Source of the DNA: an uncultured Bacteroidota bacterium
GTDB taxonomy: Bacteria > Bacteroidota > Bacteroidia > Bacteroidales > VadinHA17
DNA: 35,105 nt
NCBI GenBank assembly: GCA_903844815.1
Contig: CAIMVD010000178.1
Location: forward strand, 1-35,105
Reading direction: 5' to 3'
Shown: positions 7,685 through 19,520 of the stretch, piece by piece
How the letters are laid out: each line of letters opens with the position of its first letter
How positions within the stretch are numbered: the stretch's first letter is position 1
Translations under genes and position numbers: made by a program
Notes under the pieces: generated by a model
The model's input: the letters and a program-made list of their open reading frames with translations, nothing else
Told to the model about the DNA's origin: nothing
Database searches by the model: none

Positions 7685-8086
7685 TTATTTCTTACCAAAC
7701 ATATCTACCCTGACATCAGTAACATAGATCATATAGACTTTGTAATAAGACTGGTATGAGCTGTTGCTCGACTGGTAAAGAAAGTTGCATTCCCAATATG
7801 CCTGACCCGAAACCAGGAGAATATCTCCCGATTTAAAGTCCTTCATTCTTGGGAACATCTCGCCCGGATTGCAGAAATTGTAGTTCGAGTAAGGATTATC
7901 AACAGTGCTAAAGGTAATATTTGTTCCTGTTTCATTGAAATAGACAGTTGCCTGAGCATCGGTCATTGTAAACAGTATATCTCCGTCGCATCCGCATTTA
8001 GCCTGCTTTTTGCAGTCGGAAAAAGAGAAAAGCGGGGCCATGATTACCACTGCCACCAACAGTTTTCTGATTATATTTCCTCTCAT
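7685..8086 (-). CDS. Small exported Cys-containing protein of unknown function
   Basis: A 133-residue protein I do not recognise. The N-terminus is a signal sequence: Arg/Lys, a hydrophobic run (residues 9-22), then FSDC with Cys25. An Asp right before the Cys is unusual for a lipobox, so lipidation is uncertain. Five cysteines are visible (DCKK, KCGC, FCNP, ECNF). The C-terminal half is rich in Tyr and Ser and probably beta-structured. It follows the DUF3467 gene after 57 bp on the same strand and is followed by a clear terminator, so it may be the last gene of the rpoBC transcript, or have its own promoter. Confidence 0.75.
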   Translation of the reverse strand: MRGNIIRKLLVAVVIMAPLFSFSDCKKQAKCGCDGDILFTMTDAQATVYFNETGTNITFSTVDNPYSNYNFCNPGEMFPRMKDFKSGDILLVSGQAYWECNFLYQSSNSSYQSYYKVYMIYVTDVRVDMFGKK

Positions 8087-8143
8087 TTAAGATACGTCTT
8101 ATTGATTAATAATACTAAAAAACGTAAAGATGTCTTTTTTATT

Positions 8144-8461
8144 TCACGCCTGGGCTGTCGGCCCGCCAAAGTTCAGTGGCAAAACCGGTCCGGAATCCTT
8201 ACCCTCCTTAATCTGCCCGTGTACTGACTCATACTTGTCAATATTATCCTCAAGAGCTGCAACAAGCCTTTTGGCATGTTCAGGAGTAAGGATAATTCTC
8301 GATTTCACCTGAGCCTTTGGAATTCCCGGCATTATCCTGATGAAGTCGATAACGAATTCAGAGGCTGAATGAGTTATAACAGCAAGGTTTGAATAAGTAC
8401 CCTGAGCAACATCTTCATTAAGTTCGATGTTGATCTGGGCCGGGTTTTTAGGATCTGTCAT
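8144..8461 (-). CDS. DUF3467 domain protein
   Basis: A conserved 105-residue protein of unknown function, assigned to DUF3467 from its opening pattern (AQINIELNEDVAQGTYSN) and the central LTPEHAKRLVAALEDNI helix. No signal peptide or membrane segment is seen, so it is cytoplasmic. In Bacteroidota this small gene commonly follows rpoC, as here with a 12-bp gap. That spacing argues for co-transcription with RNA polymerase genes and suggests, but does not prove, a link to transcription or translation. Confidence 0.88.
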   Translation of the reverse strand: MTDPKNPAQINIELNEDVAQGTYSNLAVITHSASEFVIDFIRIMPGIPKAQVKSRIILTPEHAKRLVAALEDNIDKYESVHGQIKEGKDSGPVLPLNFGGPTAQA

Positions 8462-8473
8462 CTCGGTAAATAT

Positions 8474-11400
8474 TTAATTCTGCTTCTTTGACTTTGGAGC
8501 CGGTTCTGGTTCAGGATTTACGAGGCTCTCATATTCTTCAAGCGAACCGACGATAATACCTGTATACTGACGCTGTCCGGTACCTGCAGGAATAAGATGG
8601 CCGACAATTACGTTTTCCTTAAGTCCTTCAAGCCTGTCGATCTTACCAAGTATCGCAGCTTCATTAAGTACCTTGGTTGTCTCCTGGAAGGAGGCAGCCG
8701 AGAAGAAGCTGTTGGTCTGGAGTGCAGCCCTTGTAATACCCTGAAGTACCTGGCTTGAAGTTGCAGGAACTGCGTCCCTGGCATCTACAACCCTGAGGTC
8801 TCTGCGTTTAAGCACGGAGTTTTCATCCCTGAGTCTGCGTGTAGGTATTATCATACCTGGTTTAAGAGTCTGTGAATCTCCTGAATCGACAATTACCTTC
8901 TTGCCATAGATCCAGTCGTTCTCATCCATGAATTCAAGCTTATCAACAACCTGTCGTTCAAGGAATTTAGTATCTCCCGGGTCTACAATTTCAACCTTGC
9001 GCATCATCTGACGCACAATGATCTCAAAATGCTTGTCGTTTATCTTCACACCCTGCAGACGGTAAACTTCCTGGATCTCATTTACAATATACTCCTGGAC
9101 TTTTGTGGGCCCTTTTATTGCAAGAATATCAGAAGGTGTAATGGCACCGTCGGAAAGTGGAATTCCAGCTTTAACATAGTCATTCTCCTGAACAAGAATC
9201 TGTTTTGAAAGGGGAACAAGATATTTTTTAGTCTCTTCTGTTTTTGATTTGATTGAAATCTCCCTGTTTCCTCTTTTTATTTTTCCGAAAGTAACCTCTC
9301 CGTCAATTTCAGAAACAATAGCCGGATTGGAAGGATTCCTTGCTTCAAATAATTCAGTTACACGCGGAAGACCACCGGTGATGTCACCAGATTTTCCTAC
9401 GGCACGCGGAATTTTTGCGAGTACCTCTCCTGCTTCAACATTAGCATCAGTATCGACAACAAGGTGAGAACCAACAGGAAGGTTGTATACCCTTAGCTCT
9501 TCTCCCTTTGCATTTAAGATTTTGATAGCCGGGTTCTTTGTCTTATCCCTGCTCTCAATGATTACCTTTTCCTTGAATCCGGTCTGTTCATCAGATTCCT
9601 CGCGGAAAGTAATACCTTCAATCAGGAAGTCGTAACCGATCTTACCCGACATCTCAGAGATGATTACCGCGTTGAACGGATCCCATTCGCAGATTAATTT
9701 ACCCTTTTCAATCTCCTGTCCCGGTTTAATATAAAGTTTGGAACCGTAAGGAATAGTGTGTGTTGTAAGAGCGATGCCGGTTTTCTTGTCAATGATTCTT
9801 AATTCTGCAAGACGTCCGATAACTATATCTATTTCACCTTTTTCATTATCCTTCTTAGGAACAGTTCTAACTTCCTCTATTTCGGCAATACCTCCATAAC
9901 GGGCAACAAGCCGCGATTCGGTTGTAATGTTCGAAGCTGTACCTCCTACGTGGAAGGTACGGAGAGTAAGCTGAGTTCCGGGTTCACCGATACTCTGGGC
10001 AGCGATTACACCTACCGCTTCTCCTTTCTGAACCATTCTGCCGTTTGCAAGGTTACGCCCGTAACACTTGGCGCAAACGCCTTTTTTAGATTCGCATGTG
10101 AGAACCGAACGGATCTCAACCTGCTCTATCGGTGAATCTTCAATTTTCCGTGCTACGTCTTCGGTAAGTTCCAGACCCGATTCAGTTATAAGTTCACCTG
10201 TAAGAGGATGATAAACGTTATGTACAGTTGTACGGCCGAGAATCCTTTCATAAAGCGATTCAACAATCTCCTCATTTTTCTTTATGGCAGTTGCAACCAG
10301 TCCTCTCAGAGTGCCGCAGTCTTCTTCGTTAATAATGACATCCTGCGATACGTCGACCAGACGACGCGTCAGATAACCGGCATCAGCCGTCTTAAGAGCT
10401 GTATCGGCAAGACCTTTACGCGCACCGTGGGTCGATATGAAGTACTCGAGTACCGACAAACCTTCCTTGAAGTTCGAAAGGATAGGGTTTTCAATGATTT
10501 CCGATCCTGTTGAGCCTGATTTCTGAGGTTTAGCCATAAGGCCCCTCATACCTGAGAGCTGTCGGATCTGCTCCTTCGAGCCCCTTGCTCCGGAGTCGAG
10601 CATCATATATACTGAGTTGAAGCCCTGCTTGTCAGTTGAAAGCTGCTTCATAAGGGTCTGGGTAAGACGAGCGTTAACATGTGTCCAGATGTCAATGATC
10701 TGATTGTAACGTTCGTTGTTGGTAATGAAACCCATACTGTAGTTAGTCAGAACTTCCTCAACCTGCTCATAACCTTCGTTAACGAATTTTACTTTTTCAT
10801 CAGGAATGATAACATCGTCGAGATTGAAGGACAAACCGCCCTTGAAAGCTGAATAGAATCCAAGATTCTTGATAGCATCAAGGAAATCAGCAGTTTTTGC
10901 AGTACCTGCAAGTTTAAGAACACGTCCGATGATATCCCTTAATGACTTTTTGGTCAGGATCTCATTAATATATCCAACCTCTGCAGGAACAAACTGGTTG
11001 AAAATAACACGGCCAACAGTTGTTTCAACAAGGTGGTTAACATATTCGCCGTCGACACGGTCGTTTACTTTTACCTTTATATGGGCATGAAGGTCAATTT
11101 TGCCTTCATTGTATGCAATATTTACTTCCTGGGGTGAGTAGAAGATAAGTCCTTCGCCTCTAACCTTTTCAGTCTCGCTGCTTTTTCTTCCCTTTGTAAT
11201 ATAATAAAGGCCAAGAACCATGTCCTGTGAAGGCACGGTGATCGGAGCTCCGTTAGCAGGGTTAAGGATGTTATGCGATGCAAGCATCAGCATCTGTGCT
11301 TCGAGTACTGCGCCGTTTCCGAGGGGAAGGTGAACTGCCATCTGATCACCGTCGAAGTCGGCGTTGAAAGCAGTACAGACCAGTGGGTGAAGCTGGATTG

Positions 11401-12772
11401 CTTTTCCTTCAATAAGTTTTGGCTGGAAAGCCTGAATACCGAGCCTGTGAAGTGTAGGAGCACGGTTCAGGAGAACAGGATGACCTTTAAGGACGTTCTC
11501 AAGAATATCCCAGACAACCGGATCTTTTCTGTCGACAATTTTCTTAGCCGATTTTACTGTCTTTACAATGCCTCTCTCTATAAGTTTCCTTATAATGAAT
11601 GGTTTGTAAAGCTCAGCAGCCATATCTTTAGGAAGTCCGCATTCATGAAGTCCAAGTTCCGGACCGACGACGATTACCGAACGGGCCGAATAATCAACCC
11701 TCTTACCGAGCAGGTTCTGACGGAACCTTCCCTGTTTTCCCTTCAGGCTGTCGCTCAATGATTTCAGGGGTCTGTTTGCGTCTGTTTTTACAGCATTTGC
11801 CTTGCGTGAATTATCGAAAAGAGAGTCAACCGCTTCCTGAAGCATACGTTTCTCATTACGGAGAATAACTTCCGGAGCTTTAATCTCAATAAGTCTTTTA
11901 AGACGGTTGTTACGGATAATAACCCTGCGATAAAGGTCGTTAAGGTCGCTGGTCGCGAACCTTCCCCCGTCGAGTGGTACAAGAGGCCTTAATTCGGGTG
12001 GTATTACAGGGACAACCTTAATGATCATCCATTCAGGTTTATTCACGTGGCGTGAATCCCTGAATGCTTCAACAACCTGAAGACGTTTGAGTGCCTCATT
12101 TTTACGCTGTTGCGAAGTTTCGGTATTTGCCCTGTGACGAAGAGAATATGACATCTCGTCGAGGTCGATACGGCTGAGAAGCTTATAAAGTGCTTCTGCG
12201 CCCATATCTGCCACGAATTTATCGGGATGAGTCTCTTCGAGGTACTGATTTTCTTTTGGAAGCGACTCGGTGATCTCGAGATACTCTTCTTCGGTGAGGA
12301 AATCGAGATATTTAACACCATCAATGGCTTTGATACCCGGATTGATAACAACATATCTCTCGTAATAGATAATTGAATCAAGCTTCTTTGTAGGAAGCCC
12401 AAGAAGGTATCCTATTTTATTAGGCAGGGAACGGAAATACCAGATATGAGCTACAGGTACAACAAGGGAAATATGTCCCATTCTTTCGCGACGCACCTTT
12501 TTTTCTGTTACCTCAACACCACAACGGTCGCAAACTATTCCTTTATAGCGGATCCTTTTATATTTTCCGCAATGGCACTCGTAATCCTTTACCGGACCGA
12601 AGATCCTTTCGCAGAACAAACCGTCGCGCTCAGGCTTGTAGGTACGGTAATTAATTGTTTCCGGCTTCAGTACTTCACCGCTTGAACGATCGAGGATCTC
12701 TTCGGGTGAAGCAAGGCCAATGGATATTTTCGAGTAACTGGTCTTTGTTTTGTTATCTCTTCTGAATGACAT
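8474..12772 (-). CDS. rpoC: RNA polymerase subunit beta'
   Basis: The largest RNA polymerase subunit, 1432 residues. The N-terminal zinc-binding cysteines are 66, 68, 81 and 84 (CHCGK, CDRCG). The catalytic Mg-binding motif NADFDGDQM is at 470-478. The second zinc site has Cys819 and the [11 protein letters not shown] cluster (893-903). The bridge-helix and trigger-loop regions follow, including [16 protein letters not shown] (929-944). Length and layout fit Bacteroidota beta'. It lies 51 bp downstream of rpoB and ends just before the DUF3467 gene. Confidence 0.98.
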   Translation of the reverse strand: MSFRRDNKTKTSYSKISIGLASPEEILDRSSGEVLKPETINYRTYKPERDGLFCERIFGPVKDYECHCGKYKRIRYKGIVCDRCGVEVTEKKVRRERMGHISLVVPVAHIWYFRSLPNKIGYLLGLPTKKLDSIIYYERYVVINPGIKAIDGVKYLDFLTEEEYLEITESLPKENQYLEETHPDKFVADMGAEALYKLLSRIDLDEMSYSLRHRANTETSQQRKNEALKRLQVVEAFRDSRHVNKPEWMIIKVVPVIPPELRPLVPLDGGRFATSDLNDLYRRVIIRNNRLKRLIEIKAPEVILRNEKRMLQEAVDSLFDNSRKANAVKTDANRPLKSLSDSLKGKQGRFRQNLLGKRVDYSARSVIVVGPELGLHECGLPKDMAAELYKPFIIRKLIERGIVKTVKSAKKIVDRKDPVVWDILENVLKGHPVLLNRAPTLHRLGIQAFQPKLIEGKAIQLHPLVCTAFNADFDGDQMAVHLPLGNGAVLEAQMLMLASHNILNPANGAPITVPSQDMVLGLYYITKGRKSSETEKVRGEGLIFYSPQEVNIAYNEGKIDLHAHIKVKVNDRVDGEYVNHLVETTVGRVIFNQFVPAEVGYINEILTKKSLRDIIGRVLKLAGTAKTADFLDAIKNLGFYSAFKGGLSFNLDDVIIPDEKVKFVNEGYEQVEEVLTNYSMGFITNNERYNQIIDIWTHVNARLTQTLMKQLSTDKQGFNSVYMMLDSGARGSKEQIRQLSGMRGLMAKPQKSGSTGSEIIENPILSNFKEGLSVLEYFISTHGARKGLADTALKTADAGYLTRRLVDVSQDVIINEEDCGTLRGLVATAIKKNEEIVESLYERILGRTTVHNVYHPLTGELITESGLELTEDVARKIEDSPIEQVEIRSVLTCESKKGVCAKCYGRNLANGRMVQKGEAVGVIAAQSIGEPGTQLTLRTFHVGGTASNITTESRLVARYGGIAEIEEVRTVPKKDNEKGEIDIVIGRLAELRIIDKKTGIALTTHTIPYGSKLYIKPGQEIEKGKLICEWDPFNAVIISEMSGKIGYDFLIEGITFREESDEQTGFKEKVIIESRDKTKNPAIKILNAKGEELRVYNLPVGSHLVVDTDANVEAGEVLAKIPRAVGKSGDITGGLPRVTELFEARNPSNPAIVSEIDGEVTFGKIKRGNREISIKSKTEETKKYLVPLSKQILVQENDYVKAGIPLSDGAITPSDILAIKGPTKVQEYIVNEIQEVYRLQGVKINDKHFEIIVRQMMRKVEIVDPGDTKFLERQVVDKLEFMDENDWIYGKKVIVDSGDSQTLKPGMIIPTRRLRDENSVLKRRDLRVVDARDAVPATSSQVLQGITRAALQTNSFFSAASFQETTKVLNEAAILGKIDRLEGLKENVIVGHLIPAGTGQRQYTGIIVGSLEEYESLVNPEPEPAPKSKKQN

Positions 12773-12823
12773 ATACTGAATATTTTTTAATCAAAAACTA
12801 AAAATTCAAAACCTGCGTAACGC

Positions 12824-15800
12824 TTAGTCAAGAATTACACTAAGTCCGAGACCTCTCAGTTCGTGAAGCAGAACATTTAGCGATTCCGGGATACCTGGCA
12901 AAGGCATTGGTTCGCCCTTGACAATTGATTCATATGCCTTGGCACGGCCAACAACATCATCGGATTTAATTGTAAGAATCTCCTGAAGAATGTGTGCTGC
13001 ACCAAATGCTTCAAGTGCCCAAACCTCCATTTCACCAAAACGCTGACCTCCGAATTGTGCTTTACCGCCTAAAGGCTGCTGGGTTATCAGTGAGTATGGT
13101 CCAATTGAACGGGCATGCATCTTATCGTCGACCATGTGGCCGAGTTTAAGCATATAAATAACTCCTACGGTTGCAGGCTGGTCGAATCTCTCGCCTGTTC
13201 CACCATCGTAGAGGTAGGTCTTTCCGAATTTCGGAACTCCGGCCTCTTCGGTATATTCATTTATCTGGTCGATTGTTGCACCATCGAAAATAGGTGTAGC
13301 AAATTTCAGGCCCAGCTTCTGTCCTGCCCACCCAAGTACAGTTTCATAGATCTGCCCGAGGTTCATCCTGGAAGGCACTCCAAGCGGGTTAAGAACGATA
13401 TCAACAGGAGTTCCGTCTTCGAGGAAAGGCATATCCTCGGCACGAACGATCCTGGCAACGATACCCTTGTTACCGTGACGTCCTGCCATTTTATCACCAA
13501 CCTTGACTTTCCTCTTCTTGGCGATATAAACTTTTGCCAGACGAACTATCCCTGCAGGCAGTTCATCGCCAATAGTGATATTGTATTTTTTGCGCTTATA
13601 AACACCATCTATCTCCTTGTACTTTAAAATATAGTTATGGAGAAGCAGTTTGATACTATCGTTTTTCTTCTTGTCAGTAGTCCATTTGCTCGGATTAACA
13701 TTCAGAAAATCAATATCCTGCAATTGTTTCAGGGTAAATTTGCTTCCTTTGCCGATTACATCGACATTAAGATAGTCCTTAACACCCTGTGAGGTTTTTC
13801 CGTTTACAAGGATAAAGAGCTTATCCACGAGTCGGGCCTTAAGGTCTTCAACATTCCTGTTGAAATCCGTTTCGATCTTATCGAGCAGGGGTTTTTCAAC
13901 GGCTTTGGCTTTCCTGTCTTTGATAGCCCTTGTGAAGAGTTTCTTGTCGATAACAACGCCCTCGAGTGATGGACCTGCTTTGAGTGAAGCATCCTTTACA
14001 TCACCTGCCTTATCACCGAAGATTGCGCGAAGAAGTTTCTCTTCAGGTGAAGGGTCTGATTCACCTTTAGGTGTTATTTTGCCGATAAGTATATCACCCG
14101 GCTTGATTCGTGCACCAATCCTGATAAGTCCATTCTCATCGAGGTTTTTGGTTGCTTCCTCGCTCACGTTTGGAATATCGGAAGTAAGTTCCTCAAGACC
14201 GCGTTTAGTATCGCGCACTTCAAGCTGATATTCATCGATATGCACCGAGGTAAAGTAATCTTCCTGAACAACTTTCTCGGAGATTACGATAGCATCCTCA
14301 AAGTTGTAACCTTTCCATGGCATGAACGCCACCTTGAGGTTTCTTCCCAGCGCCAGTTCACCATGTTTTGTACCATAACCTTCAGTAAGTACCTGTCCCT
14401 TTGTCACCTTTTCGCCCTTGCGAACGATAGGAATAAGATTGATACAGGTATTCTGGTTAGTCTTCCTGTATTTCGAAAGGAAATAACGCCTGATGTCATC
14501 ATCGAAGCTTACAAATTTCTCTTCGTCGGTACGGGTATATCTGATAACTATTTCATTTGAATCAACAAATTCAACGATTCCGTCGCCTTCTGCAACATTA
14601 AGAATACGGCTATCCCTGATAACCTGAGCTTCGAGGCCTGTGCCAACGATCGGAGCTTCGGGGTTAATAAGCGGAACTGCCTGGCGCATCATGTTCGATC
14701 CCATAAGAGCCCTGTTCGCATCATCGTGCTCGAGGAACGGGATAAGAGATGCAGCGATTGAAGCAATCTGGTTTGGAGCAACGTCCATAAGGTCGACTTT
14801 CGAAACTTCTTCGAAAGGATAGTCAGCCTCATAACGGCATTTTGCCCTTACATTTTCAAAATGTCCGTCTTTTGTAAGAGGGGCATTTGCCTGGGCAATC
14901 ATTTTTTCCTCTTCTTCCTCAGCACTAAGCCATACAATGCCATCGTCGGATAAATCCACCTTGGAGGTATCCTTGCCTGACAGGGCCAGTGATGCTTCAG
15001 GATGAATAACCTTAAGGTACGGCGTTTCAATGAAGCCGAGTTCATTTATCTTGGCAAAAACGCAAAGAGAGGATATAAGACCGATGTTAGGACCTTCAGG
15101 TGTTTCAATCGGGCAAAGCCTTCCATAGTGAGTATAGTGAACGTCCCTTACTTCGAAGCCTGCACGTTCACGGGAGAGACCGCCTGGTCCGAGAGCCGAT
15201 AAACGACGCTTGTGTGTCATTTCGGCGAGCGGGTTTGTCTGATCCATGAACTGGGAAAGCTGATTTGTTCCGAAGAAGGAATTAATAACCGATGAAAGGG
15301 TTTTAGAATTAATCAGGTCGACAGGTGTAAACACCTCGTTATCCCTGACGTTCATTCTTTCACGGATTGTACGAGCCATACGGGCCAGTCCAACGCCGAA
15401 CTGTGCATAAAGCTGTTCACCTACGGTACGTACCCTTCTGTTACTAAGGTGGTCTATATCGTCGATGTCGGTTTTAGAGTTAATAAGTTCGATCAGGTAA
15501 CCGATAATCTTGATTATGTCCTCACGTGTGAGGATCTTTACTCCCATGTCGGTTTCGAGACCAAGTTTCTTATTGATCCTGTAACGTCCTACTTCTCCAA
15601 GGTCATATCTCTTGTCGGAGAAGAAAAGTTTGTCGATTACGTCGCGGGCAGTTGCCTCATCGGGTGGTTCTGCGTTGCGAAGCTGACGGTAAATATAGAT
15701 AACCGCTTCCTTTTCGGAGTTACACGGGTCTTTCTGAAGAGTATTGTATATTATTGCATAATCCGAGAGAGTAGAATCATCCTTGTGCAGGAGAATTGCC

Positions 15801-16669
15801 TTTGCACCTGAATCAACAATCATATCGACATTCTCCGCTTCAATAACGGTTTCCCTGTCGAGGATTACTTCATTTCGTTCAATTGAAACAACCTCGCCTG
15901 TATCCTCATCGACAAAATCTTCCACCCACGTCTTGAGCACTCTGGCAGCCAGTTTGCGTCCGACGAGTTTCTTGATATTTGTCTTTGAAACCTTATGTTC
16001 TTCGGCAAGATTGAAAATCTCAAGTATCTCCTTATCGCTTTCGAAACCGATAGCCCTGAGGAGAGTAGTTACCGGCAGTTTTTTCTTTCTGTCGATATAT
16101 GCATACATGACATTATTAATGTCGGTGGCAAATTCGATCCATGATCCCTTGAAGGGAATGATTCTTGCCGAATAGAGTTTAGTACCATTTGCATGGACGC
16201 TCTGGCCGAAGAATACGCCCGGAGAACGATGAAGCTGAGAAACAACAACACGTTCAGCGCCATTAACAACAAAAGTTGCCCTGTCGGTCATGTAAGGAAC
16301 GGTTCCAAGGTACACATCCTGGATAACTGTATCAAAATCCTCGTGTTCGGGGTCGGTACAGTATAGTTTTAATTTGGCTTTAAGAGGAACGCTGAAGGTA
16401 AGTCCGCGTTCGATACATTCTTCAATTGTGTAGCGTGGTGGGTCAATATAATAATCCAGAAATTCAAGAACGAAGTTATTCCTTGTATCAGTTATAGGGA
16501 AGTTTTCGGTAAAGACCTTAAAGAGACCCTCTTTTTTCCTGTTTTCGGGAGTAGTTCCAAGCTGAAAAAACTCACCGAAGGATTTTAACTGAATCTCCAG
16601 AAAATCAGGATAGTCGAGCTGGTTTTTTCTGGAGGCAAAACTTATTCTTTCCGTATTTTTTGAGGACAT
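12824..16669 (-). CDS. rpoB: RNA polymerase subunit beta
   Basis: The second-largest RNA polymerase subunit, 1281 residues, forming one side of the active-site cleft. The rifampicin-binding region is clear at about 465-525, with [29 protein letters not shown] and [10 protein letters not shown]. The C-terminal region has [14 protein letters not shown] and the [19 protein letters not shown] switch segment. Rif-site residues such as QLSQFMDQ and HKRR look wild type. It is separated from rplL by 96 bp holding two hairpins, and is followed by rpoC. Confidence 0.98.
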   Translation of the reverse strand: MSSKNTERISFASRKNQLDYPDFLEIQLKSFGEFFQLGTTPENRKKEGLFKVFTENFPITDTRNNFVLEFLDYYIDPPRYTIEECIERGLTFSVPLKAKLKLYCTDPEHEDFDTVIQDVYLGTVPYMTDRATFVVNGAERVVVSQLHRSPGVFFGQSVHANGTKLYSARIIPFKGSWIEFATDINNVMYAYIDRKKKLPVTTLLRAIGFESDKEILEIFNLAEEHKVSKTNIKKLVGRKLAARVLKTWVEDFVDEDTGEVVSIERNEVILDRETVIEAENVDMIVDSGAKAILLHKDDSTLSDYAIIYNTLQKDPCNSEKEAVIYIYRQLRNAEPPDEATARDVIDKLFFSDKRYDLGEVGRYRINKKLGLETDMGVKILTREDIIKIIGYLIELINSKTDIDDIDHLSNRRVRTVGEQLYAQFGVGLARMARTIRERMNVRDNEVFTPVDLINSKTLSSVINSFFGTNQLSQFMDQTNPLAEMTHKRRLSALGPGGLSRERAGFEVRDVHYTHYGRLCPIETPEGPNIGLISSLCVFAKINELGFIETPYLKVIHPEASLALSGKDTSKVDLSDDGIVWLSAEEEEEKMIAQANAPLTKDGHFENVRAKCRYEADYPFEEVSKVDLMDVAPNQIASIAASLIPFLEHDDANRALMGSNMMRQAVPLINPEAPIVGTGLEAQVIRDSRILNVAEGDGIVEFVDSNEIVIRYTRTDEEKFVSFDDDIRRYFLSKYRKTNQNTCINLIPIVRKGEKVTKGQVLTEGYGTKHGELALGRNLKVAFMPWKGYNFEDAIVISEKVVQEDYFTSVHIDEYQLEVRDTKRGLEELTSDIPNVSEEATKNLDENGLIRIGARIKPGDILIGKITPKGESDPSPEEKLLRAIFGDKAGDVKDASLKAGPSLEGVVIDKKLFTRAIKDRKAKAVEKPLLDKIETDFNRNVEDLKARLVDKLFILVNGKTSQGVKDYLNVDVIGKGSKFTLKQLQDIDFLNVNPSKWTTDKKKNDSIKLLLHNYILKYKEIDGVYKRKKYNITIGDELPAGIVRLAKVYIAKKRKVKVGDKMAGRHGNKGIVARIVRAEDMPFLEDGTPVDIVLNPLGVPSRMNLGQIYETVLGWAGQKLGLKFATPIFDGATIDQINEYTEEAGVPKFGKTYLYDGGTGERFDQPATVGVIYMLKLGHMVDDKMHARSIGPYSLITQQPLGGKAQFGGQRFGEMEVWALEAFGAAHILQEILTIKSDDVVGRAKAYESIVKGEPMPLPGIPESLNVLLHELRGLGLSVILD

Positions 16670-16706
16670 TTATTAAAAGATTAAGTGAACTTATTATTTA
16701 AAGAAC

Positions 16707-16738
16707 AAAAAGGCTTAGTCCCGAGTGCTCGGGACTAA
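16707..16738 (-). terminator. Terminator-like hairpin (attenuator) between rplL and rpoB
   Basis: A perfect 11-bp inverted repeat, TTAGTCCCGAG (16715-16725) with CTCGGGACTAA (16728-16738), is followed in the minus direction by GCC and TTTTT. It has the form of an intrinsic terminator inside the operon, about 28 bp after the rplL stop. No TAnnTTTG box is visible between it and rpoB, so partial read-through is the simplest model. Escherichia coli has a functionally similar attenuator at this spot. Confidence 0.7.
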
Positions 16739-16745
16739 ACCTAAA

Positions 16746-16760
16746 ACCCGGTATTCGGGT
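16746..16760 (-). other. Small hairpin after rplL
   Basis: Inverted repeat ACCCG / CGGGT with a 5-nt loop, directly upstream in transcript order of the terminator-like hairpin. It could be a second part of the attenuation or processing site. The stem is short, so the support is weak. Confidence 0.35.
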
Positions 16761-16765
16761 ATAAC

Positions 16766-17140
16766 TTATTTAAGTTCAACTTCAGCGCCTGCGTCTACTA
16801 ATTGAGCTTTAATAGATTCTGCTTCTTCTTTGGTAGCACCTTCTTTGATCGGAGACGGAGCAGCGTCAACGACGGCTTTAGCTTCTTTCAGACCAAGACC
16901 AGTGATATCTTTAACAAGTTTAACAATCTGTAATTTCTGACCACCTGCTGATTTGAGGATAACGTCAAATTTTGATTTTTCTTCAACTACAGGTGCGTCT
17001 GCTGCTGCAGGAGCTGCCATTGTCACTGCTGCTGCGGCTGGCTCAATACCATACTCATCTTTAAGTATTTTAGCCAGTTCGTTTACTTCTTTTACAGAGA
17101 GGTTAACCAGTTCTTCTGCAAATTTCTTAAGATCTGCCAT
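16766..17140 (-). CDS. rplL: 50S ribosomal protein L7/L12
   Basis: The ribosomal stalk protein, 124 residues, present in several copies per ribosome and recruiting translation factors. It has the expected N-terminal dimerisation helices, an Ala-rich hinge (about residues 35-50), and the C-terminal domain with [19 protein letters not shown]. It sits 31 bp after rplJ. Confidence 0.97.
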   Translation of the reverse strand: MADLKKFAEELVNLSVKEVNELAKILKDEYGIEPAAAAVTMAAPAAADAPVVEEKSKFDVILKSAGGQKLQIVKLVKDITGLGLKEAKAVVDAAPSPIKEGATKEEAESIKAQLVDAGAEVELK

Positions 17141-17171
17141 TTTTATCGATTTTAAATTTGATTATACTTTA

Positions 17172-17693
17172 TTATTCTTCTCTTTTTGATAGTGTTTCAA
17201 GAACACCATGAATCGTTGTTCCTCCCGATTGAAGGGCACCGATAACGTTACGGGCAGGCGATTGCAACATAAATATCACATCACCGATCAGTTCTTTCTT
17301 AGTCTTAACTGAGACGAGTGCATCAAGCATCTTGTCTCCGACATAAACTGATTCCTGAACGTACGCGCCCTTAAGGACAGGTTTATCATGTTTTCTGCGG
17401 AACTCTTTGATGAGTTTTGCAGGGCCGTTTCCGGTTTGTGTAAACATGATGGACGTGGCACCTTTAAGAACCGGATAGAGTTCTTCAAAGTCTCCGTTAG
17501 TCTGCTCAAGCGCTCTCTTAAGAAGAGTGTTTTTAACGACCATAAGTTTAATGTCGTTTTCGAAGCACTTTCTTCTAAGGAGACTTGTATCAGCTGCATT
17601 AAGCTGAGCAGTATCAGTCAGATAAAAATGGCTGTACTCTTTTAGTTTCTCAGCAAGGCTGTCTATGATAGCATTTTTCTCTTCGTGTCTCAT
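17172..17693 (-). CDS. rplJ: 50S ribosomal protein L10
   Basis: The stalk base protein, 173 residues, which binds 23S rRNA and carries L7/L12 dimers on its C-terminal helix. The N-terminal RNA-binding domain includes the LMVVKNTLLKRALE segment typical of L10. Only 27 bp separate it from rplA, so there is no room for the long rplJ leader used in Escherichia coli for L10 autoregulation. Confidence 0.96.
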   Translation of the reverse strand: MRHEEKNAIIDSLAEKLKEYSHFYLTDTAQLNAADTSLLRRKCFENDIKLMVVKNTLLKRALEQTNGDFEELYPVLKGATSIMFTQTGNGPAKLIKEFRRKHDKPVLKGAYVQESVYVGDKMLDALVSVKTKKELIGDVIFMLQSPARNVIGALQSGGTTIHGVLETLSKREE

Positions 17694-17720
17694 TTTTCTT
17701 TCAACTTTTTACTTAACTAA

Positions 17721-18416
17721 TTAATCATCAAGGCCTTTAGGGTCAACCTTAACACCGGGGCTCATAGTACTGGAAAGGAATACGCTACGAATGTAGGTTC
17801 CTTTAGCAGCAGCCGGTTTAAGTTTGTTTACCATTGAGATGAACTCTCTTGCATTCTCGATGATTTTTTGCGGTTCGAATGAGACTTTTCCGATAGAGGC
17901 ATGAACGATTCCGGTTTTGTCAACCTTGAAGTCGATCTTCCCCTGCTTCACTTCTTTAACAGCCTTACCAATTTCCATAGTAACAGTTCCACTTTTGGGG
18001 TTCGGCATCAGTCCGCGGGGACCGAGTATTCGACCTAACTGACCGACCTTCCCCATAACAGATGGCATGGTTATAATAACGTCCATGTCTGTCCAACCAC
18101 CCTTGATCTTTTCAACAAAGTCGTCAAGACCAACAAAGTCAGCACCAGCTTCCCTGGCTTCAGCCTCCTTATCGGGAGTACAAAGCACAAGTACACGTGT
18201 TTCGCGTCCTGTTCCGTGAGGAAGAGAGACGACGCCGCGGACCATTTGGTTGGATTTTCTTGGATCAATACCTAACCTTACATCTAAATCGACAGAAGCA
18301 TCAAATTTTGTCTTGGTAATTTCCTTTACCAGAGCAGAAGCTTCTTTCAACGTATAAAGTCTGTCTTTTTCAATTTTTTCAAGAGCAAACTTCTGGTTTT
18401 TGGTAAGTTTAGTCAT
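17721..18416 (-). CDS. rplA: 50S ribosomal protein L1
   Basis: The 231-residue L1 stalk protein, involved in release of deacylated tRNA. The signature [17 protein letters not shown] is present in the second domain. N-terminal [16 protein letters not shown] and C-terminal [19 protein letters not shown] match the family. In other bacteria L1 represses its own operon by binding the L11 leader. It lies 12 bp after rplK. Confidence 0.97.
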   Translation of the reverse strand: MTKLTKNQKFALEKIEKDRLYTLKEASALVKEITKTKFDASVDLDVRLGIDPRKSNQMVRGVVSLPHGTGRETRVLVLCTPDKEAEAREAGADFVGLDDFVEKIKGGWTDMDVIITMPSVMGKVGQLGRILGPRGLMPNPKSGTVTMEIGKAVKEVKQGKIDFKVDKTGIVHASIGKVSFEPQKIIENAREFISMVNKLKPAAAKGTYIRSVFLSSTMSPGVKVDPKGLDD

Positions 18417-18428
18417 TTTTTCTCCTAA

Positions 18429-18872
18429 TTAATTATTTACCGGGAATTCGCCCTTAACGGTAATTCCCATACTTCTGGCGGTACCAGCTACCATTTTCAT
18501 GGCGGACTCCAGCGTAAAGCAGTTCAAGTCCACCATTTTCTCCTCAGCAATTGTTTTGACCTGGTCCCATGTTATTGAAGCCACTTTAGCCCTGTTGGGT
18601 TCCTGAGAACCTTTTTTTGCTTTTGTTACTTCCAAGAGCTGAATTGCTACCGGTGGTGTTTTTGTGACGAAATCGAATGATTTATCAACATAAACTGTTA
18701 TTACAACCGGGATAATTTTTCCAGCCTTGTCCTGGGTCCTCGCATTAAATTGCTTACAGAAATCCATTATATTTACACCTTTCGAACCCAGAGCGGGTCC
18801 TACAGGTGGAGATGGATTAGCCGCTCCGCCTTTGATCTGTAGCTTGATAAGTCCAGCAACTTCTTTTGCCAT
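18429..18872 (-). CDS. rplK: 50S ribosomal protein L11
   Basis: The 147-residue protein of the GTPase-associated centre. It has the N-terminal [19 protein letters not shown] segment with its conserved prolines, and the C-terminal 23S-rRNA-binding domain ending in ARSMGITV. It follows nusG after 83 bp that hold a hairpin, and is followed closely by rplA. Confidence 0.97.
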   Translation of the reverse strand: MAKEVAGLIKLQIKGGAANPSPPVGPALGSKGVNIMDFCKQFNARTQDKAGKIIPVVITVYVDKSFDFVTKTPPVAIQLLEVTKAKKGSQEPNRAKVASITWDQVKTIAEEKMVDLNCFTLESAMKMVAGTARSMGITVKGEFPVNN

Positions 18873-18904
18873 AATTTTAAATTTGCGTATTTATTGCGAG
18901 TAAA

Positions 18905-18945
18905 TGATAGTTATTCAGGAAGCATTATGAATATTACAACTATCA
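18905..18945 (-). promoter_or_regulatory. Inverted repeat in rplK leader
   Basis: Between nusG and rplK an outer stem, TGATAGTT (18905-18912) with AACTATCA (18938-18945), encloses an inner stem, ATTCA (18913-18917) with TGAAT (18928-18932). A 5-nt bulge interrupts one side. There is no T-tract, so it is not an intrinsic terminator. An mRNA structure for L1/L11 feedback or processing is possible but only inferred. Confidence 0.4.
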
Positions 18946-18955
18946 ATATCTTCTG

Positions 18956-19504
18956 TTAATTTTCTTTTTCTACCTGCATAAAACTAAGCTCAAGCGGGGT
19001 TTTTCGTCCGAAGATTTTAACCATCACCTTTAGCTTTTTCTTTTCTTCATTAACCTCTTCAATAATGCCTGTAAAGCTGTTGAAGGGTCCATCGATGACC
19101 TTAACTGATTCTCCCACGAAGAAGGGTACGTTCAATTCTTCATCGCTGGCGTTAAGCTCATCCACCTTACCGAGTATACGGTTAATTTCGGGTTTTCTGA
19201 GAGGAACCGGTTCACCGTCCTGTGATCCCAGAAATCCAATTACATTTGGAACATTCCTGAGAAGATGTGGTATCTCTCCTACAAGAACAGCTTCTACAAG
19301 AACATAGCCTGGAAAGAATGTTCTCTCCTTGCTTATTTTCTTGCCAGCTCGTATCTGGTAGACTTTTTCGGTTGGAATAAGGACCTGTGAGACATACTCT
19401 TCAAGCTTGAGACGTGCTACTTCGCTATCAATGTATTCTTTAACTTTCTTTTCCTTTCCCCCGATAGCCCGAAGCACATACCACTTCTTTACATTCTCAC
19501 TCAT
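18956..19504 (-). CDS. nusG: Transcription termination/antitermination factor NusG
   Basis: A 182-residue elongation factor that bridges the RNA polymerase clamp and, through its KOW domain, Rho or ribosomal S10. The NGN domain starts at [16 protein letters not shown] and includes [12 protein letters not shown]. The KOW domain has [19 protein letters not shown]. The ATG at 19504 is chosen because an AGGAGA Shine-Dalgarno lies just upstream and the reading starts at the conserved domain. A 26-residue upstream extension would overlap secE and has no family support. Confidence 0.96.
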   Translation of the reverse strand: MSENVKKWYVLRAIGGKEKKVKEYIDSEVARLKLEEYVSQVLIPTEKVYQIRAGKKISKERTFFPGYVLVEAVLVGEIPHLLRNVPNVIGFLGSQDGEPVPLRKPEINRILGKVDELNASDEELNVPFFVGESVKVIDGPFNSFTGIIEEVNEEKKKLKVMVKIFGRKTPLELSFMQVEKEN

Positions 19505-19520
19505 CGGAATACTCTCCTGT

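Noticed and set aside
11273-11761. 162-codon open frame on the + strand within rpoC
   Set aside because: Antisense shadow of a strongly conserved gene; no independent coding signal.
13115-13627. 170-codon open frame on the + strand within rpoB
   Set aside because: Antisense shadow of rpoB; composition does not resemble a real protein.
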